A stretch of DNA of 39,066 nucleotides, taken from Candidatus Woesearchaeota archaeon. Its GTDB lineage: Archaea; Nanobdellota; Nanobdellia; SCGC-AAA011-G17; GW2011-AR17. The stretch lies in contig JAFCFS010000007.1 of NCBI GenBank assembly GCA_017608525.1, forward strand, positions 1 to 39,066, read 5' to 3'. How positions within the stretch are numbered: position 1 is the first letter of the stretch; each line of letters begins with the position of its first letter. Below, piece after piece: positions 18,909 to 28,558 of this stretch. The notes below the pieces were generated by a model, which saw nothing but the letters and a program-made list of their open reading frames with translations, was not told where the DNA came from and searched no databases. Both the position numbers and the translations under genes were made by a program.

Positions 18909-19997
18909 CTACCTTTCCTCGAGAACTAATCTTGTCCAATAAGAATCTGGAAACAATTTCACAAGTTGTCTTTTAAATTCCTCTGCTTTTTTTGTATCAC
19001 CGTAATGTTTTTCAGCTTCATAGGAGTAATATAGAATTTCATCCATTTCGTATTTCACATTAAGCTTAAGAAACTCATTTCTAACCTCTTCAACTTTTTG
19101 TGGTTCTTTTAATTGAAAGTACAAATAGGCTAAATCTGCAAGAATCTCAGCTTTAGACTGCTTGCCCTCTGCAACATCAAGCAATTTAGAGTAATATATT
19201 GAGCCTGCTTTAAAATCTAGAATATCACTATAAAATCTGGCAAGGAATTCGAGATTATTTTCAGGTATGTGAAAGCCTTTCTCCCCTTCAAGTTTCCCAC
19301 CATTATCGTAAAATGTTGGATCAATATGTGAAACTACAATTTTATTTTCATAGAGTATAATTATTGCATTCCAATCGTGTGGTTGTGGGATATGTCCTAT
19401 GCCTGAATTTGTAATATAAACATTTTTTAGGTTTTTATTTAGGTCTTTAAAAACATCAAACACAGCTATAACGGCACTGGCGTATTTATCGCAATCCCCT
19501 TTACCCAATTCAAAATATACATCAATTGGCAAAAATGCACCATGCTCTTTGATAAATTTTTTATCATGGTCAACATCATAATAATTTATTCTCGAAGCAA
19601 CTACCTCTACACTCAACAATATCGCATCTTTAATTGAAAGTTTAGAAATAGATTCTTTTGTGTAACCTAATTTTCTTGCCTCCTCAAAAACTAGCCCTTC
19701 CAATTTTTCTTTGTCTTTTATTTTCGGATGTTCTAAAATAAATCCTAAATCCCATGGCACAACCAGTTCTTTTTCTTTTTCAACAGAAGAAAAATCAATT
19801 TTTGAAAAATCTTGATAAAAAATTCTTTCCCCATAAATATCATAGGTTCTTGTTTTTCTGGGCTTAACTTTCTTTTCAAATTTTTTTACAACATCAAGAT
19901 TTTTACAAGACTGAAAGCTAAATGGAATAGAGTAACCAATAGCAAAAGATGCGCCAAGCAACACCAAATTTCTCCATATCTTTTTCATTTTCTTCAC
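18909..19997 (-). CDS. Secreted transglutaminase-like protein with TPR-like C-terminus
   Basis: N-terminal signal; GKGDCDKYASAVIAVF (Cys), QPHDWNAIIILYENKIVVSHIDPTFYD (His, Asp); C-terminal TPR-like helices. Confidence 0.7.
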   Translation of the reverse strand: MKKMKKIWRNLVLLGASFAIGYSIPFSFQSCKNLDVVKKFEKKVKPRKTRTYDIYGERIFYQDFSKIDFSSVEKEKELVVPWDLGFILEHPKIKDKEKLEGLVFEEARKLGYTKESISKLSIKDAILLSVEVVASRINYYDVDHDKKFIKEHGAFLPIDVYFELGKGDCDKYASAVIAVFDVFKDLNKNLKNVYITNSGIGHIPQPHDWNAIIILYENKIVVSHIDPTFYDNGGKLEGEKGFHIPENNLEFLARFYSDILDFKAGSIYYSKLLDVAEGKQSKAEILADLAYLYFQLKEPQKVEEVRNEFLKLNVKYEMDEILYYSYEAEKHYGDTKKAEEFKRQLVKLFPDSYWTRLVLEER

Positions 19998-20030
19998 TAC
20001 AAAATAGTAACAAATATAAAAATGTTTCGG

Positions 20031-20876
20031 TTATAATTTTTTAAAAATTAAACCCTTAAATCTTTCTTTTATGAGAAATTTTGCCTTATTCGTTAAGTCC
20101 CCATTGCTCAAAAAGATTATCGGCAATTTTTTTTCTTGAGCATCAGAAAAAGCAAGCGAAATATCTGCATCGTTTATCTTTCTTTTCTTCTTCACTCTTA
20201 AATAATATTTCAAAGAACCTATTGAGGATGGCACCTCAACAATCGCTTCAAATTCGGAGTTTTTTCTTATCCAGTTTTGATTCAAAATTTTTATTTTATT
20301 ATTTGCTAAAAAACTTTCCACATTTATAAAGAACGTATCGGATTTAATTTCTTTCTTTTCTTTTGTTTTTATTTTGTTTTCGTCTTTTTTTTCATCTTTT
20401 TTTGTTTCTTTTTCTTTCTTTTCCTCTCTTTTAAACCCAAGAATTTTCGCAATTAATGGTTTTATTTCTTCATTTGGAAGAAGGTACCATTTCCAAAACA
20501 ATTCTTCTTTTTCACCAATTCTTACCGAAAGCGGCTTAGCAAAATCTTTTATTTGTCTTAAAGCAACCCTAAGCCATGGTTCACAAGATGAGTCCCTAAT
20601 GATTTTTTTCTCCTTTAGTATTTCAAATGCCTTTTTAAATTTTTCATTGAGGTATTTATATAAAAAAACCAACTTTTCTTTTTGCCCATTAACATAATAT
20701 ACTGGAGAATTCCCTATTTTAGTATTACTCACGAATATAACCTTTTCTTTAACCAGTTCGGAAAGAATTGCAGAGGCAAAAATAACATCAATACTTACAT
20801 GCTTTGCAACTTGAACAGGAAGAACTGGACCATTTTCTTTTACAAATTCATAGATTTTATTTTTAAGTTCTTGCAT
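20031..20876 (-). CDS. Winged-helix DNA-binding protein with C-terminal nuclease-like (restriction-endonuclease-fold) segment
   Basis: Start at MQELKNKIYEFVKENGPVLPVQVAKHVSID (HTH); C-terminal EFEAIVEVPSSIGSLKYYLRVKKKRKINDADISLAFSDAQEKKLPIIFLSNG; ORF track start at 20936 looks too long. Confidence 0.5.
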   Translation of the reverse strand: MQELKNKIYEFVKENGPVLPVQVAKHVSIDVIFASAILSELVKEKVIFVSNTKIGNSPVYYVNGQKEKLVFLYKYLNEKFKKAFEILKEKKIIRDSSCEPWLRVALRQIKDFAKPLSVRIGEKEELFWKWYLLPNEEIKPLIAKILGFKREEKKEKETKKDEKKDENKIKTKEKKEIKSDTFFINVESFLANNKIKILNQNWIRKNSEFEAIVEVPSSIGSLKYYLRVKKKRKINDADISLAFSDAQEKKLPIIFLSNGDLTNKAKFLIKERFKGLIFKKL

Positions 20877-20917
20877 GATTGAATAAATTAATTGATGGTA
20901 TAAAAATTTTTTTAAAA

Positions 20918-21682
20918 TTATTTCTCCACTACCCAAACCATTTCCTGGCTGTAAGAATTTAAAGGTCTATAGTCAAATCCTCCATAAACTTTCCATTTTT
21001 TAAAACCGACCATTTTAAGCAACAATTCAAATTCTTTTTTGTATATAAAAGCGATTCTAAACTTTCCTTCCCAATAAATTTTCCTTCCTTTTTTTAGACG
21101 CTCTATAAATTCAACAATTTGATCAACTTCATCAACCAAATATGATTTAGCATATAATGAAAATTTTTTATCGCCAATTCTAACATCCCTAATTTTTTGC
21201 CATTTTCCATAAGTGTTTAAAATTATTTCTGGATTTGGGAAGAAAAAATTTAGTATTAATTTTCCTCCAGGTTTGAGGTGCCTTTTAATGTTTTTTAGAG
21301 TTTCAATTTGGCTTTCGGTTGTTAAATTATGCAAAAATGATCTGAATGGAATTATAATTAATGAAAATTTTGTTTTGAATCTAAAATTTCTCATGTCTGC
21401 TTTTTTAACTTTAGGTTTTAGGCCTAACTTTTTTGCTTTTTCTTTGAGAACTTTTAGCATATTTTTACTTATATCGATTCCATAAGCATCTATACCTTTT
21501 TTTAGGAGATTTAGATAAATTCTACCTGTACCGCATGCAACCTCAAGAACTTTCCCTTTTGCTTTTTGTGCTTCTCTCTCGTAAAATAATATATCATCTT
21601 TATAAGCTTCATGAATTATATCATAAACCTCTGCTCCACTCTCGTAAGCTTTAATCCATTTTTCTAATTCTTTCTTGTTCAT
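20918..21682 (-). CDS. SAM-dependent class I methyltransferase
   Basis: GKVLEVACGTGRIYLNLLKKGIDAYGIDISKNMLKVLKEKA. Confidence 0.85.
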   Translation of the reverse strand: MNKKELEKWIKAYESGAEVYDIIHEAYKDDILFYEREAQKAKGKVLEVACGTGRIYLNLLKKGIDAYGIDISKNMLKVLKEKAKKLGLKPKVKKADMRNFRFKTKFSLIIIPFRSFLHNLTTESQIETLKNIKRHLKPGGKLILNFFFPNPEIILNTYGKWQKIRDVRIGDKKFSLYAKSYLVDEVDQIVEFIERLKKGRKIYWEGKFRIAFIYKKEFELLLKMVGFKKWKVYGGFDYRPLNSYSQEMVWVVEK

Positions 21683-21723
21683 AGAATTTATTAAAAGAAA
21701 TGGATATAAAAATATTTTGAAAA

Positions 21724-22254
21724 CTATGGCTTAATCCACCTAATTTCCCAATAAGTAACATCGCCTTCTTCATCTACGCATGCAATCAACAATCTCTTCC
21801 TTGTACTATGTGCAACTCTATTTTTAGCGCTAAATTCGTACCATGTAAAATTTGAACCTTCGTGAACAGGGAAAACGATCCATCTCGCATGCTGTTCTCC
21901 TGGTTTAACACCTCTATCGTAAACTCTAAACGGGGCCCCAAACTTTAATGCTGTTTTTGTAATATATCCTCTATTTCTTAAATCTTTATACACACAATAC
22001 CTCACCCAAAAATTCGGTTCAATTTTTCTTGCTTTTTTTAAAAAACTTTCAAAGTTGAGCTTTTTTTTGCCATCATAAATATCCATTTTTCCTTTTTCAA
22101 AAAGATAAAATGCCTCAACCAAAGAATATTGAAATCTTTCTTTTTCAAATGGAGATCCAAATCTACTTTTATCGTATAAACTTTTTGCTAATGGAACTGC
22201 TTCAGCTATTACTCTTTCATTTGCAAACATACCTTTAATTTTTTCTTCAACCAT
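21724..22254 (-). CDS. endA: tRNA-splicing endonuclease
   Basis: FWVRYCVYKDLRNRGYITKTALKFGAPFRVYDRGVKPGEQHARWIVFPV...RKRLLIACVDEEGDVTYWEIRW, with Tyr/His/Lys catalytic positions. Confidence 0.92.
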   Translation of the reverse strand: MVEEKIKGMFANERVIAEAVPLAKSLYDKSRFGSPFEKERFQYSLVEAFYLFEKGKMDIYDGKKKLNFESFLKKARKIEPNFWVRYCVYKDLRNRGYITKTALKFGAPFRVYDRGVKPGEQHARWIVFPVHEGSNFTWYEFSAKNRVAHSTRKRLLIACVDEEGDVTYWEIRWIKP

Positions 22255-22306
22255 TTTATTTTTTTAATTGGAAAACTATTTAAAAATCTTTTGCTACTAA
22301 AACCTT

Positions 22307-23197
22307 ATGGAACTAGTATTTCTAGGAACAGGAAGTATGGTTCCAACAAAAGAAAGAAATCACTCAGCAATCCTTCTTAGATATGGAGGAGATAATATAC
22401 TTATCGATTGCGGTGAGGGAACACAAAGACAATTCAAATTTGTAGGAATATCCCCAACAAAAATAACGAAGCTACTTATTACACATTGGCACGGAGATCA
22501 TGTTCTTGGGATTCCTGGATTGATACAAACACTTGGAGCATGTGAATACAACAAAAAACTAGAAATATATGGTCCGAAAAAAACAAAAATCTTCATGAAG
22601 AAAATGTTGGATGCATTTGTTCTCGAAGAAAAAATAGACATGGAAATACACGAAATTAATGGCGGAAAATTTTACGAAAATGAGGATTTTATTTTAGAAG
22701 CAATAAATTTGGAACATGGAATAAAATGCTTAGGTTATTCTTTTATTGAAAAAGATAAAAGAAAAATAAATGTAGAGTATCTAAGAAAATTTGGCCTTGT
22801 AAGGAATCCAATACTAAAGGATTTAAAAGAGGGGAAAACAATAGTATGGAAAAATAAAAAAATAACTCCAAAAGAAGGAACAATAATCAAGAAAGGAAGA
22901 AAAATAACGATAATTGCTGACACCAAATATTGTGAGAATGCAATAAAGCTTGCAAAAAATTCTGACATATTGGTATGTGAGTCCACTTTCTCAAGAGAGC
23001 TTATTGCAAAAGCAAAGGAGTACAAACATATGACAACAGAAGAAGCCGCAAAAATAGCAAAGTATGCAAAGGCAAAAAAATTGTATCTGACACATTTTAG
23101 CCAAAGGTATAAAGATACAAAACCATTAGTCAAAGAAGCCAGAGAGATATTTAAAAACACATTTTCTGCAGAAGATTTTCTCAAAATCAAGATTTAA
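22307..23197 (+). CDS. rnz: Ribonuclease Z
   Basis: MELVFLGTGSMVPTKERNHSAILLRY, LLITHWHGDHVLGIPGLIQTL, LEHGIKCLGYSF, ADTKYCENAIKLAKNSDILVCESTF, LYLTHFSQRY. Confidence 0.93.
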   Translation: MELVFLGTGSMVPTKERNHSAILLRYGGDNILIDCGEGTQRQFKFVGISPTKITKLLITHWHGDHVLGIPGLIQTLGACEYNKKLEIYGPKKTKIFMKKMLDAFVLEEKIDMEIHEINGGKFYENEDFILEAINLEHGIKCLGYSFIEKDKRKINVEYLRKFGLVRNPILKDLKEGKTIVWKNKKITPKEGTIIKKGRKITIIADTKYCENAIKLAKNSDILVCESTFSRELIAKAKEYKHMTTEEAAKIAKYAKAKKLYLTHFSQRYKDTKPLVKEAREIFKNTFSAEDFLKIKI

Positions 23198-24041
23198 GAT
23201 TCAAGAAGATATAAAGATCTCCAAGAACGTCTGTAAAAATACCGACAAACAAAGCAAAAAAGGACATAAAATAATTTACAAAGGTTTTAGATATTTCGCC
23301 TATAGTTATGCTGCTAAAAAGGTTAAAAATCATCAGTCCAAGTGCTACAGCAATATTAACCAAAAGGATGACAAGCCATACATAAAAAACATGCATAGGT
23401 CTTTTTTTAAAAAATAAGAAACTTCTGTATATAGCTTTAAAAGGATTCTTTGTTTCTAAAAATAAGATAGCATAACTAAACATTAATCCAAATTTGAGAA
23501 TGATAACACCCAATATTAAAAATACCAAAGCAATACTGGCCAATGTTATGGTGTAGAATTTGGAAGTGAATTTATATGCTACAATCGCCAAAACACCTAT
23601 AAAAATGGCAAACAAAACACTTATCAAATATATTAAAATTCTTACTAGAACAATTTTCCAAAAATACTTTCCTCCTTTTTTCCAAGCATTATATAGTGTA
23701 AATTTCCTTTTTTTAACAATTTCCGCTAGCATATAATATGTAAATGCCATTAACCCACTGCCAACTATAAATGTAGCAATTACAAAAATGCAAAAAGACA
23801 CCATTAAATGAACAATATTGTTTTGAAAAAATTTGAAGATTGGTTCAAATTTTTCTAAATTTGTAACAACATTTGTTTGAAGGTTACTAATTAATGTATG
23901 TAAATCAGAAAATTTTCCAAATCTATAAAGCAAAAGGCTGAATATATTAAAAAAAAGCACATACAGAATTTTCGGCAATAAAACAATTGGAGATCTAAAT
24001 ATTTCGTTTACTGCTTTAGAAAGAGTTTTGAAATAACCCAT
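23187..24041 (-). CDS. Multi-pass integral membrane protein
   Basis: Six or so hydrophobic segments; no catalytic motif recognised. Confidence 0.7.
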   Translation of the reverse strand: MGYFKTLSKAVNEIFRSPIVLLPKILYVLFFNIFSLLLYRFGKFSDLHTLISNLQTNVVTNLEKFEPIFKFFQNNIVHLMVSFCIFVIATFIVGSGLMAFTYYMLAEIVKKRKFTLYNAWKKGGKYFWKIVLVRILIYLISVLFAIFIGVLAIVAYKFTSKFYTITLASIALVFLILGVIILKFGLMFSYAILFLETKNPFKAIYRSFLFFKKRPMHVFYVWLVILLVNIAVALGLMIFNLFSSITIGEISKTFVNYFMSFFALFVGIFTDVLGDLYIFLNLKS

Positions 24042-24056
24042 AAATTAATTACTTCG

Positions 24057-24806
24057 TTACTGATTTATAAATTTTTTTAGATAAAAGCATGAAGCAACAA
24101 AGATAATTATACTTATATACTGGCTAAATGTTAAAGGACCGTAGTAAAAATTTTTTTGGTAATACCTTATAAATTCTATTAAAAACCTAAATGCGGAATA
24201 AGACAATAATAAACACAAAAACTCCTTATCTAGTTTTCTTAAACGCTTTGACATTAAAATGAAAAACAAAACAAGTCCAAAAATGCTCTCATACAGTTGT
24301 GTTGGGTGTCTGGGCAAATTGTCTGGTGCTGTTGGAAAAACAACCCCAATTGGAAGGTTTGTTGGCTTACCGAAACAACATCCATTAAAAAAGCAACCTA
24401 TCCTTCCAAAGAAGATTCCTAAGGCAATGTATGGTGCAACAAAATTTGCATACCTCCAAAAATTTAATTTTTTAATCTTTATATACGCATATGTAAAAAG
24501 AATAGAAAATACAACTCCTCCATACAAAACCAAACCACCATGCCAGAATTTTACAATCTCAAATGGGTGCTTTATGAAGTAGTTAAAGTTTGGCAAGACA
24601 TAAAAAAACCTTGAACCGAAGATTGCCCCAATTAGCATCAATAGAACAATGTTTAAAAGATGCTCCTCATTAATTCCCTTAGTTTTTTTAGCTTCTCTTA
24701 AACCCAACAATGTAGCAACTATAAAGGCTATTGCAAACATCAACCCCCAAATATGGATTTTAAATGGGCCGATTGCAATTTCTTTTAGATTTATGTAAGG
24801 AAGCAT
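24057..24806 (-). CDS. lgt: Prolipoprotein diacylglyceryl transferase homologue
   Basis: GPFKIHIWGLMFAIAFI, FWHGGLVLYGGVV, GRIGCFFNGCCFGKPTNLPIGV, RHPTQLYESIFGL, FRFLIEFIR. Confidence 0.9.
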   Translation of the reverse strand: MLPYINLKEIAIGPFKIHIWGLMFAIAFIVATLLGLREAKKTKGINEEHLLNIVLLMLIGAIFGSRFFYVLPNFNYFIKHPFEIVKFWHGGLVLYGGVVFSILFTYAYIKIKKLNFWRYANFVAPYIALGIFFGRIGCFFNGCCFGKPTNLPIGVVFPTAPDNLPRHPTQLYESIFGLVLFFILMSKRLRKLDKEFLCLLLSYSAFRFLIEFIRYYQKNFYYGPLTFSQYISIIIFVASCFYLKKFINQ

Positions 24807-24896
24807 AATCTTAATCTTAGTAATGAACTAGAGAATTAAAATTTTTGGTTTTTTCATAAATTTTAAAAACTAACTCCTGTCATTTTTTTTAAAAAA

Positions 24897-25529
24897 ATGG
24901 AAAATTTCAAAGAAACTTTGCAGGAACTTTTAAATGATGGCAATTTAAAAGATTTAGCTAGAAAACTAAGGAGTGGTGAAATTACTTTAGTTGGAAAGAT
25001 TAATGAATTAGAGAAAAAATATAATAAAGCATTTCAATCAGAACTCTATCAAAGGAGATTAAAAAGAGAACTAGAAGAGTTGGTAAAATTTTTGGCTAAA
25101 TTTAACCCTCAATTATGGAACGAGTACCATTGGGTTAAAAGCGAGGAAAAAGACATAACTAAAAAGGCAATAACTTCCTCTTTGGTAGAAGGTATAGGTT
25201 GGTCTATTGGGCTAGCGCTTATTAATCCTCCACTTATACCAATCCCATTTTTGTTCAAGGCACTTTTAGAAAAAATTGATGCACGTTGGGGAAAGACTTA
25301 TGTTTATAAACAACTACTAGCTACTGCCAAAAATACCGCTTTTTTGGTGGATAAAGAAATTTTTTCGCATTTTTATTTAGATTTCTATTTAAGAAACGAA
25401 GATGCTTTCAAGGAGCATTTTAAAAGATTAAACGTAGGGGAGATGAAATATTTTGTAAAAAAATTTGAGTCTCTTAAAAAAAGGAATACTAAGCTTGATG
25501 AATGGATGAATCAATGTATAAATAATTAA
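24897..25529 (+). CDS. Hypothetical protein, helical with a central hydrophobic segment
   Basis: Intact ORF; no family recognised. Confidence 0.5.
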   Translation: MENFKETLQELLNDGNLKDLARKLRSGEITLVGKINELEKKYNKAFQSELYQRRLKRELEELVKFLAKFNPQLWNEYHWVKSEEKDITKKAITSSLVEGIGWSIGLALINPPLIPIPFLFKALLEKIDARWGKTYVYKQLLATAKNTAFLVDKEIFSHFYLDFYLRNEDAFKEHFKRLNVGEMKYFVKKFESLKKRNTKLDEWMNQCINN

Positions 25530-25614
25530 TAAAACTGATATAATATAATTAATTAAAAATCGCAAAATTTAAATATCGTGTTGAAAAATAACTATTAAAG
25601 CTGAGGTGTTTTTA

Positions 25615-26589
25615 ATGAAAGAAAAAAAGAAAAATTTTTGGAAATATGCTACCTTTGCCCTGATCGTTATTTTTGCAATAGCAATTGTAGCAATAAATAA
25701 TAGAAACCAAAGTTGTCAATCGATTGGTAAAGATGAGGCAGCGAAGAAAGCAATAGACTTCATCAACAAAAATATATTACCACCAACAACTAAAGCAGTG
25801 TTAGAAAATGTTGAGAGAGATGGTTGTTTGTACAAGATGGCGATTAACATAGGTGGTCAGAAATTAGAAACATATCTTACAATGGATGGAAATTTATTGT
25901 TTCCGCAAGCTATTGATCTAAACACAAAATTACAACCTAGAACTACAACTCCACAACAAGAACAAAGCGATTTACCAAAAACTGAAAAACCGAAAGTTGA
26001 GTTATTTATAATGTCCTATTGTCCATTTGGAGTACAAAGCCTAAAAGGAATAATTCCAGTTGTTAAGCTACTAAAAAACAAAATCGACTTTTCTTTAGAA
26101 TTCGTTGATTATGCAATGCACGGTGAAAAAGAAGTTTATGAAAATCTCAGAATGTATTGTATAGAGAAAGAGCAGCAAGATAAACTCCTAGACTATTTGG
26201 AATGCTTTGTTAAAGATGGAAATTCGGAAAGGTGCTTAGATGAGGTTAATATTGACAAAGATTCATTGAAGGAGTGCATGGACAAAACAGACAAGGAATA
26301 CGGAATAACAGAAAGTTTAAATGATAGAACAAAATGGGCTGGAGGAAGATTCCCACCATTTACTGTTCATACAGAGCTCAATAAAAAATATGGTGTGAGG
26401 GGTTCGCCAACGCTTGTAATCAATGGCCAAGTTGCAAGAAGTGGAAGAGATCCGGCAAGTTATTTAAGTACTATATGTTCGGCATTTACTGAAGAGCCGG
26501 AAGAATGCAGTATGGAAGTGTCAACACAAACGCCATCTCCAGGATTCGGAGGTGGAACAGGAGGTAGCAGTGGAGGAAATTGCGGTTAA
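25615..26589 (+). CDS. Membrane-anchored DsbA/GILT-like thioredoxin-fold protein
   Basis: SD gaggtg upstream of ATG 25615; N-terminal TM; VELFIMSYCPFGVQSLKGIIPVVKLL, GRFPPFTVHTELNKKYGVRGSPTLVINGQVARSGRDPASYLSTICSAF; Gly-rich C-terminus PSPGFGGGTGGSSGGNCG. Confidence 0.8.
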   Translation: MKEKKKNFWKYATFALIVIFAIAIVAINNRNQSCQSIGKDEAAKKAIDFINKNILPPTTKAVLENVERDGCLYKMAINIGGQKLETYLTMDGNLLFPQAIDLNTKLQPRTTTPQQEQSDLPKTEKPKVELFIMSYCPFGVQSLKGIIPVVKLLKNKIDFSLEFVDYAMHGEKEVYENLRMYCIEKEQQDKLLDYLECFVKDGNSERCLDEVNIDKDSLKECMDKTDKEYGITESLNDRTKWAGGRFPPFTVHTELNKKYGVRGSPTLVINGQVARSGRDPASYLSTICSAFTEEPEECSMEVSTQTPSPGFGGGTGGSSGGNCG

Positions 26590-28526
26590 TTTTTCTTTTC
26601 TTCCTTTTTTGAAAGATATACTTTTTTAACGCCATTTAAATTTTTTATTAAAGATATTATTTTCTTTAAATGGTCTATTCCTCTACTTTCCAATAAAAAA
26701 CTGCACTCTATTAATTCGCCAGCCGATTTTGCATTTGCTTTTTTAATGTTCGTCTTTGTAGAGATTATAGCATTTAATATCTCAACAAATAAACCAACTC
26801 TGTTTAATCCCCTAACTGTAATCTCAACATTTGGGCCTATTTTATCCACCCACTCTGCATGAACTATAAATTTCCTTAAAGATCTTGTTCTTCCCTTTAT
26901 AAGTTTACAATTTTTTTTATGTATCATTACCCTACCAACTTTTGAAGCAAGTCCAACAATCTGATCTCCTGGAAGAGGATTACAACATTTAGAAAGTTTA
27001 ATTTTTGGATTGGTAATTCCAGAAACAGATATTATCCACTCTTCGAGCTCTTTTTTCTCTTCGCCAACACTTGCGCTTGCACTTACTGGTATTTTTTCCA
27101 CCGATCTTATATATTGTTTGATTTTAGATCTTGCCCTTGAAGTTTTAACATATTTTAACCAGTCTCTACTCGGTCTCTGTGTCTTTGAAGTAATAACCTC
27201 AACAATATCTCCATTCTTGAGAACTGTTTTTAAGGGAACGAATTTTCCATTTACTTTTGCTCCAATTGCTCTTTCTCCAAGCTCACTATGGACAGCATAT
27301 GCAAAGTCTATTACACACGAACCTTTAGGAAGTTCAATTACCTTACCTTTTGGAGTAAAAGTAAATATTTCGTCTTCAAAAAGGTCTATATGAAGCATTT
27401 CAAGAAATTCCTTATAATCTTTTAAACTTTGTTTCCATTCCAAAACTTCCTTCAGCCAGTTTAGCTTGTTATCAAATTCGCTGTTATCACATACACCTTT
27501 ATATCTCCAATGTGCAGCTATACCATTCTCTGCTATATTATCCATTTCTTCTGTTCTTATCTGGATTTCTATAGGTTGTCCCCCTTCTCCAATAACAACT
27601 GTGTGAAGCGATTGATACATATTTGATTTCGGCATTGCAATATAATCGTCAAATTCTTTAGGGATGGGTTTCCACATATTATGTATGATTCCAAGAATTT
27701 CGTAACAATCTTTCACTGTCTTTGTTATTATTCTAATTCCGACAACATCGTATATTTCTTCAAAACTGCATTTCTTCCTTTGCATCTTTCTGTATATACT
27801 GTAAATATGTTTTGGCCTTCCTTTTATAATAACATCTTTTTTTCCATGTTTTTCCAACTCTTTTCTAACAACAGCTATAATTTTTTCTATTTCTTTTTCT
27901 CTATGCTCCATGCTCTTCTTTATCTTTTGTGAAATTTCTTCATAAATTTCAGGATGAAGGTATTTAAATGCGAGGTCTTCAAGTTGCCATTTTATGCTAC
28001 AAATTCCAAGTCTATACGCGATTGGTGCATAAATTTCCATTGCTTCCTTCGCTATCCTTTTTTGTTTTTCTTTTCTAAAATACTCTAAGGTTTGCATATT
28101 GTGAAGCTTATCAGCCAATCTTATAAACAAAATTCTTATGTCTTTTATTGAAGCCAAGATTACTTTTCTCAAACTTTCAGCATGATATTCTTCCATACTC
28201 CTAAACTCATATTTATTTAGGTTTGTTACGCCATCAACTAAGGATGCAATTTTCTCCCCGAATTCCTTCTTAATTTCATCTAAGCTCACATTTGTATCTT
28301 CTACAACATCATGCAACAATCCAGCAGCAATTGTTAAGGCATCCAGCTTTAAATCAGCTAAAATTGATGCAACCGCAAGTGGATGCCATATGAACGGTTT
28401 GCCTGATGCTCTAAATTGATCTTTATGAGCCTTTTTTGCGAAGTTGTAGGCTTTTTTAATTAACTCTATATTTTTCTCCTCCTTTTCATAGCTTTTCACT
28501 TTTTGGATTAATTCATCAATGTGCAT
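26586..28526 (-). CDS. RelA/SpoT homologue (long RSH: HD + synthetase + TGS + zinc-finger-like + ACT)
   Basis: HD: GLLHDVVEDT, RLADKLHNMQTL; synthetase: GRPKHIYSIYRKMQRK, YDVVGIRIITK, EFDDYIAMPKSNMYQSLHTVVIGEGGQPIEIQIRT, NGIAAHWRYKG; TGS: IFTFTPKGKVIELPKGSCVIDFAYAVHSELG; KLSKCCNPLPGDQIVG; C-terminal ACT-like. Confidence 0.95.
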   Translation of the reverse strand: MHIDELIQKVKSYEKEEKNIELIKKAYNFAKKAHKDQFRASGKPFIWHPLAVASILADLKLDALTIAAGLLHDVVEDTNVSLDEIKKEFGEKIASLVDGVTNLNKYEFRSMEEYHAESLRKVILASIKDIRILFIRLADKLHNMQTLEYFRKEKQKRIAKEAMEIYAPIAYRLGICSIKWQLEDLAFKYLHPEIYEEISQKIKKSMEHREKEIEKIIAVVRKELEKHGKKDVIIKGRPKHIYSIYRKMQRKKCSFEEIYDVVGIRIITKTVKDCYEILGIIHNMWKPIPKEFDDYIAMPKSNMYQSLHTVVIGEGGQPIEIQIRTEEMDNIAENGIAAHWRYKGVCDNSEFDNKLNWLKEVLEWKQSLKDYKEFLEMLHIDLFEDEIFTFTPKGKVIELPKGSCVIDFAYAVHSELGERAIGAKVNGKFVPLKTVLKNGDIVEVITSKTQRPSRDWLKYVKTSRARSKIKQYIRSVEKIPVSASASVGEEKKELEEWIISVSGITNPKIKLSKCCNPLPGDQIVGLASKVGRVMIHKKNCKLIKGRTRSLRKFIVHAEWVDKIGPNVEITVRGLNRVGLFVEILNAIISTKTNIKKANAKSAGELIECSFLLESRGIDHLKKIISLIKNLNGVKKVYLSKKEEKKN

Positions 28527-28558
28527 ATTATCTGCAATTTTAAAACTATTTATAAAAC

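Noticed and set aside
18808-18942. Possible 44-aa ORF (MFTSFSSKKPRFLPGFSTSFSPARNVRGFLALFFYLSSRTNLVQ) over the twin hairpins
   Set aside because: Better explained by the structured repeat; overlaps the end of the convergent gene and has no SD support.
27010-27932. Plus-strand ORFs within the RSH gene
   Set aside because: Antisense to a strongly supported multi-domain protein.
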